Positions 59,001-64,000 of a DNA stretch of 64,000 bases are shown here, one piece after another. Numbering within the stretch: the stretch's first letter is position 1; each line of letters begins with the position of its first letter. The stretch is from Pseudopyrenochaeta lycopersici (Eukaryota > Ascomycota > Dothideomycetes > Pleosporales > Pseudopyrenochaetaceae), in NCBI GenBank assembly GCA_003313425.1, contig NHZP01000008.1, forward strand, positions 930,001 through 994,000, written 5' to 3'. The translations under genes were made by a program, and so were the position numbers. The notes beneath the pieces were generated by a model. That model ran no database searches and had not been told where the DNA came from. It saw only the letters and a program-made list of their open reading frames with translations.

Positions 59001-59834
59001 CAGCCCGTCAGTGCCGAAAATGCAGAAACGCATTGGTTTCATTCTACACTACTACTCCGTGAAATTGATAAAGTAACTTCCATTCACAATCAAGTTAAAA
59101 TATTAGCAGCGTTGTGAAAGAGCACAACACTGCCAATCACCATGCACACCCTGAGATGGTATATTGCCGTGAGCTTAATTTTCTTTTCGGGGATGGGTAC
59201 AATTGTCGAGTTTGTCGTTTACTGCTTCCTAAACAGGACCCAATGGACATGGTGATAACTGGGCTGGCATCATGCTCATTCAGTTATACTGATTCGCAGC
59301 AAGAGAGAGGATTGTGACTGCTCAATTGTAGTAAGCTGGGAATGACTTTGTGCTGAATTGTACTTCACTTGCGGTACGCAATGCTTTGCGTCCATTGAAT
59401 GGATGTTGAAAGAGTGCGCCACACATCCACACATATCAAACATGCATGCATAAATGTCTTCACGCGTGCAATGCGAAAGCATGGGCGAAATTTCCAAAGA
59501 GCCTTCCCAAAAGGCTTGGGACATGACGGTCTATTCCTGTACCCACATAGCGGTCTAAGATATCATAAAACATCAATCAATAACCCCAGATTCCCAAACA
59601 AAAAGCAAAGTGCGTAGGTAATAGCATCCCACGCCTCGTGTCGCGATATCGCGCCATCCTTGCGCGACCACCCGAGGAGAATAACCCCACCATCTCCGGG
59701 GCTGGATATATAAACGCCGTGCAAAGTTCCCCAACTGAAACCTGCTTGCTATAAATTAAGCATATATGCTGAAAGTGCAAAATACCAAGCCTTCGCTTCA
59801 AACATCCCAAGTCGCTATGAACAGATGAGAAAGA
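56044..59834. other. Gene-empty 3.8-kb region
   Basis: No supportable gene. Open frames are short, overlap on opposite strands and have no recognisable domain. The most gene-like ones are a 34-codon frame starting at 56919 on plus and a 105-codon Cys-containing frame at 57604-57287 on minus. I do not call either. A perfect 16-bp palindrome lies at 56563-56578. The left end must hold the GH128 promoter and the right end the 3' flank of the TamA-like gene. Confidence 0.45.
56563..56578. repeat. Perfect 16-bp palindrome
   Basis: GTTCCTGCGCAGGAAC reads the same on both strands. It lies 520 bases upstream of the GH128 start codon, followed at once by a partial copy (AGCGCAGGA). It could be a dimeric regulator site, but nothing links it to a known factor. 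Confidence 0.6.
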
Positions 59835-62344
59835 TTAAGCGGATCGTGGTGAGTTTCCTGCGGTCTGTGGCCTACTGTTGGGCCGGCTGTCGTACTGCGA
59901 GTCGTCATTGAAGCCATGGAAGCTCTCACCCGACGACATTCTCCTCGTGTCATCACCATCCACCATATCAATGTCTTCCGGGCTAAATCTTCCTGAGTCG
60001 TTCGTATGCTGTGACGGGCCTATGTTGGCAAACGACGAGTACTGTCGTGGTGCTGCCGGGGGTACACCAGTTTTACTGATTTGTTCAGCCAAACTCGGCT
60101 TCTCAGCAAGATTGTTCAACATTGCGCGACTCGCATCCAGCATCGAAACGGCATAGTCGAGGAAATCTGCACGCTTGGAAGAGACGGATAGTGTCCACCG
60201 GTACTCGCGCAGCCTGAGCTTGTAGAATTCAGCTTCTTCTTTGGCAGGAGCTGTGGCCCAGAGGAGGGACCCAAAAGTACCGATAAGCGTAAAGTTGACC
60301 TTGGACGCAAAGTACCAGAATGCCTGGAGGTGCTCGGGTTTGAGGCGGTTGACCAAGTCCATGGCGGAGATGAGGCGTGTCTTGGCCGCGTTGCGACACA
60401 TAAAAAGCCCGTATGAGACTGGATTTGTTGAATCGAGGGACTGTACGATGCGTCGGTGGAGAGTGATCTCGGTCGCGAAATATGCAAGATGCAAATAGCC
60501 TATAATCGTGAGTACGGCAATCTCAAGTCTCAGCTTGTAATGACATACCGGTCGAGGTGAGCTTGCCCTTACTCGGTGCATTCATTTTGACCTCCGCAGG
60601 CAGCTTCTCATGCCATTGACGAAGCTTGATCTGAACAGGCTTTGCACGTGCGAGGATTAGCTCTGTTGACTTTCTTCCAGCGTTGGCAAAATCATGAATA
60701 GCTGTCTGGGTGTAGAATGTATCCATGACTTCCGCCATAATTTGGGTAAGCCCAATCATCTGAGCGAATAGGATCCGGCCTCGGTGACTCTCTTCTTGCT
60801 CTTCTTCAGTCTCTTCCTGCCGTGTATCGTAACCATCGCCTTCTTCATTAAAATCCTCTTCAGCAATCGGCTTAACGGCCCAATTGGCATTGAAGATGTG
60901 TGACGGTCGACCGTGAATCAACGAACTCCACTTATCCTGCATGTACAGTGCCCAAGCAATGCGTTTCCTTAGACCACGCTCCCAGAGTGGAACTGACCAG
61001 GATGTGCAATCAAGATGTAGACCAAGTTCTTGTCCTATCGCCACCAGCTGCGTTGTCAGACTCCAAGAATCTGCTTCCGGACGCTGCAACAGTAGCAACC
61101 CAGCCTGCACCGTTGACAGCTTCGGCCGCTCCATAGCGACGGTAAGCGCCCTCATCGCAACGGCCTCTAGTCTGGCTGCATCAGGCTTGGAATATCCTAC
61201 GAGTTTTGGGTTAAGGGACCACCAATTGAGTGCTAGAGTATACATGCCAGCCAACAGGGCCGGTGCAAAACTTCGATCGCCACTGCGATACCGCTCAACA
61301 AAGAGGTGCTTTTGGATGATAGGGAAGCTTGGATGTACAATTTGGAAGTACAGATCTAGCAAAGCCGGACCATATGGGTGGACAAGTTGCTCAACCTGGT
61401 TCAGAGCCTCGGCTTCGCCAGCATAGTCTTGTGTGTTTTCGTCAGGCAACATAATGAAACATTCATGGTCATTTACTCGTCGTAAAGTGCCAAGGTCGAA
61501 AGTGGATTCGTTGCGGGTATCAAACTGAGATAGGCCAATGAGCAAAGAGTCAAAAGGAGAGCTCAGACCAATGTATCTGCTATGCTGACGTCGTTGCAGG
61601 CCAAGCGTCTCCCCAAGCTGTGGTAGATGAAGGCTTGCTAGCCGAGGCTGGGGTAGAGGAGGGCTTGGCGCGGTTGCAGTGATAGTTGGTGTTGAAGAAA
61701 GAGTGAGTGGCGGTGGCTCAGTGTCGACGGATCTGTGTAGGTGTTAGTCATGGCAACCCAAGCCAGATGGAGTGATACGTGTCAATAGCGTTTCGTGGTA
61801 TGTGCGACAACAGGACAGTAACAATGTGAACCTTGTGTGAGGAAGGTGAGAGCGGTCACACGTGAGCACGTGACGCGGCGGAGGAGGGGGGTGGGGACAC
61901 AAAAGAGGTATAGTATTAGATGCTTGATATGACCAAGCAAAGATGCGGGAACACAAGGAAAAGCCACAGTAGTGAGAAAGGCTAAACGTACCTCTTCTTG
62001 ATATTGTTGGGTGAGTCCTTCTTGTCGGCGTCGACGACAACCTTCCTCTTTCGCGGCAGTGGGCTCTGGACAAAGGTGCACTCTTGCTTGTGGAACTCAC
62101 ACAAGACGCAGAGGGCAGCGCCTTCGTGTATGACGCAGCGACTCTTCCTCCTCCTGCACGCGTCACAAGGCCGCTCCCTCCGCGAGCGGATGTTAGAGAC
62201 GGGACCGTTGCTCGAGGTAGGCTTGCCAGCAACCAAGTTCTCCTTGCCTGGGGAGGGTTTTTGGATCTTGCGAGGACGGGCGGCGGCAATTGGGACAGGT
62301 GTAGGGCGTGGAAGCATGGATGGCTGTATAGCTACGGTCGCCAT
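59835..62344 (-). CDS. tamA: Zn(II)2Cys6 transcription factor, TamA/Dal81 orthologue
   Basis: Three exons: 62344-61992, 61732-60549 and 60499-59835, giving 733 residues; Aspergillus TamA is of similar length. The start is the first ATG; an upstream GTG-initiated extension was not used. The zinc cluster has cysteines at residues 60, 63, 70, 79, 82 and 89 (RPCDACRRRKSRCVIHEG, CVLCEFHKQEC), followed at once by TFVQSPLPRKRK, a TamA/Dal81 signature. Then comes HSRYIGLSSPFDSLLIGL and the fungal-specific regulatory domain (GPALLDLYFQIVHPSFPI, LALNWWSLNP, LLLLQRPEADSWSLT, GLRKRIAWALYMQDKWSSL, GRPSHI). The end is Ser/Asp-rich. TamA works with the GATA factor AreA and with pathway regulators in use of nitrogen sources such as GABA and in glutamate metabolism. 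It is a nuclear protein. In yeast Dal81 the zinc cluster is dispensable, which may also hold here. Confidence 0.93.
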
Positions 62345-64000
62345 ATCGGTGTTGGGCGCAAAGGGTGGTGGTGGAGATAAGGGCGGATATGGTAACGGAA
62401 TGGGGCTGGGCTGGTTTGCAGCTAGCACAGCGGGCCTATGCTGGCAGAGAGAAAGCGGACCGTTGGCTAGTCTTCCAGCGTACGGTTATCGGAAGCGATG
62501 CCAGGAGGCAAGATTGCTGTGATGCACCAGTCACGCGACGTTGCTGGAGATATGGGCCCAGATTGGGAATGTGGCCAGGGCTTATCGCGTGGGAGATGCG
62601 TCTATGGCCCACAGGAGATATTGGTCAAAGTCGGCAAAAGCAAAGAAGATTGAGTAATCCAGCAGACAGTCAGGACAGGTGCCAACTAGGGCCCTAGATT
62701 GCCGGTCACGGCAGCGAGGAGAATGAGGTGGTCGATGGTTCGTGCCGTCATTGAAGGTCTGCGGACACTGGAGGTGAGAGCGGATGGCGGCGAGCGGGAC
62801 GGGCGGGACAGCCTTTGGGGTTCTGCTCTGGAGATCTAAGACCCGGTGTGGAGAGGCGCCTGGCACATGCTCGACTGGGAGAGCGATAGGAGGGCAAGTC
62901 TTGCTGGTGAGAGCGTTGCGTGAGTCTTTTGAGGTTTGGCATGTCGCGAACGTGCCTGTGTGCACGGACCACTGGGTTTTACTTAATGGGAACTCTCGAT
63001 GCAGCGTAGCCTGTCTGTACGAGTCCGACATGGAGGATACCACCAAGCCCTGGAGCTGATAAGGGACAGACTACGGAGCCAATAGCCATGGCCGTTTCCC
63101 CACTGCCTCGTTGCTGCGCGTAAAAATATTACATCGCTGCTCTGTTATCTCGAGACAATCTCTGGCCCAATGTCGCTCGTCAAACATCCAGCCAAGCATA
63201 CAATTGCTGTTAGGTACTAATTAACCTCCTCAGCATTGGCATCTGCACGTCACCCACGGAAGCAGCGCAACGTCCAGCACGTCGTCGCATCATCATCTAC
63301 CACCCAGCCCTCATGCGTGTAACCGTTGCGGACACATCTCATCGCTGTACCGTCCGCTGCCTGCCAGCGCCTGCCATGTACTTCCGTTCTGGGCCTTTCT
63401 TTGTAGGTAATGGTACCACCGCCAAAAGCCCGCCCTCGATGCCTCTCCACGACGAGCACGTCAGAATCTGGCACCAAAGCGCCTCTTCAGCCTTGCAGTC
63501 ACGGCCTCCACACCGTATCGCCTGTGTCTCCACATTGAGACTCTCCATGGCGATCTCCGCTCCGCCCAACCCCTTGCTGGGCCCTCACCGCTCGCACTTC
63601 AGGCAAAACGCCTCCCGCTCCGAACACCGGCAGTCGATCCGAGTATCTCCGCCAATCCCGGCTGCACAGTACCGCCTTATGTCATGCCAGCCCACTTTCG
63701 TTGCGTAACGCGATTCAGGACGCTAGAAATACTCCGCGGCGAATCGGGCTACGCCAGACCTTCCAAGACATCGGAATCCTGAAAGATCCATTGAATGTAC
63801 GTAAAACTCAACGCTAGCCCAGAATAACCAGCGACCTCAACCTTGGGTTTCGCCCTCGCAAGATGACGGAACAATCTCTAGACATGTGCTGAGGACTTCC
63901 CGAAACTAGAACGGTATTTGCTAATAGCTACTTTGCCTTGCCCAAGTCGTTCAAGAGCCCTGCATGTTAATCTTCGAACCACACCACTGCGCTGGTCCCT
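62345..64000. other. Upstream region of the TamA-like gene and right flank
   Basis: About 1.65 kb without a supportable gene. It contains the TamA-like promoter and possibly a long leader. Open frames on both strands (up to about 150 codons) overlap each other, have Arg/Ser/Pro-rich composition and no domain. A gene entering from beyond position 64000 cannot be excluded. Confidence 0.45.

Noticed and set aside
63313..63708. 131-codon open frame near the right end
   Set aside because: Arg/Pro/Ser-rich chance-like sequence, overlapped on the opposite strand, with no domain.

Overview
This window looks like nuclear DNA of a filamentous ascomycete, most likely a Dothideomycete (Pleosporales-like). 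The genes are compact and carry many short introns, mostly 48-60 nt. The gene set is fungal: an UncA-type kinesin-3, a TamA/Dal81 nitrogen regulator, a TOS1-like cell-wall protein, a GH128 glucanase and a GPI-anchored proline-rich wall protein. The exact species cannot be read from the window. I place about 22 protein-coding genes and some 47 introns by hand. Reading phase closes across every proposed junction. I saw no convincing tRNA, rRNA, transposon or CRISPR array.

Layout. 1-6.4 kb: gene-poor, with one unrecognised three-exon gene and a small NTF2/SnoaL-like protein. 6.4-11.5 kb: a head-to-head pair of DNA-damage genes, an Ada-type zinc/AraC regulator and an MLH2-like MutL homologue. 11.8-18.7 kb: tRNA methyltransferase TRM5 diverging from kinesin-3. 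19-31 kb: protein sorting and folding genes, namely a secreted M28/glutamate-carboxypeptidase-like peptidase, an HDEL protein disulfide isomerase, VTA1, VPS33 and the ribosome-associated Hsp70 SSB. 31.4-36 kb: an unassigned membrane protein with an unresolved 5' end, a UBE2W-like E2 enzyme and PEX13. 36.4-40.5 kb: a TOS1-like secreted protein, ribosomal protein S13 (uS15) and the COMPASS subunit SDC1/DPY30. 41-47.4 kb: one large coiled-coil gene holding a striking 15-bp tandem repeat. 48.4-51 kb: the RAD17 clamp loader. 51-56 kb: three cell-surface genes, a membrane-anchored degenerate aspartyl-protease-like protein, a GPI proline-rich protein and a GH128 glucanase. 56-59.8 kb is gene-empty, and 59.8-62.3 kb is the TamA/Dal81 regulator. 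The last 1.6 kb shows nothing I can support.

Most items are single-copy housekeeping genes. The features that stand out are: (1) the Ada-type regulator, which has an acidic/aromatic tail in place of a methyltransferase domain and shares a promoter with a mismatch-repair gene; (2) three microexons of 8, 12 and 14 nt and three GC-AG introns among about 47; (3) an array of about 30 EQEKL repeats with a homogenised and a diverged half; (4) a transmembrane pepsin-fold protein without a complete catalytic site, sharing a promoter with a wall protein; (5) a splice donor that overlaps a stop codon in the coiled-coil gene.
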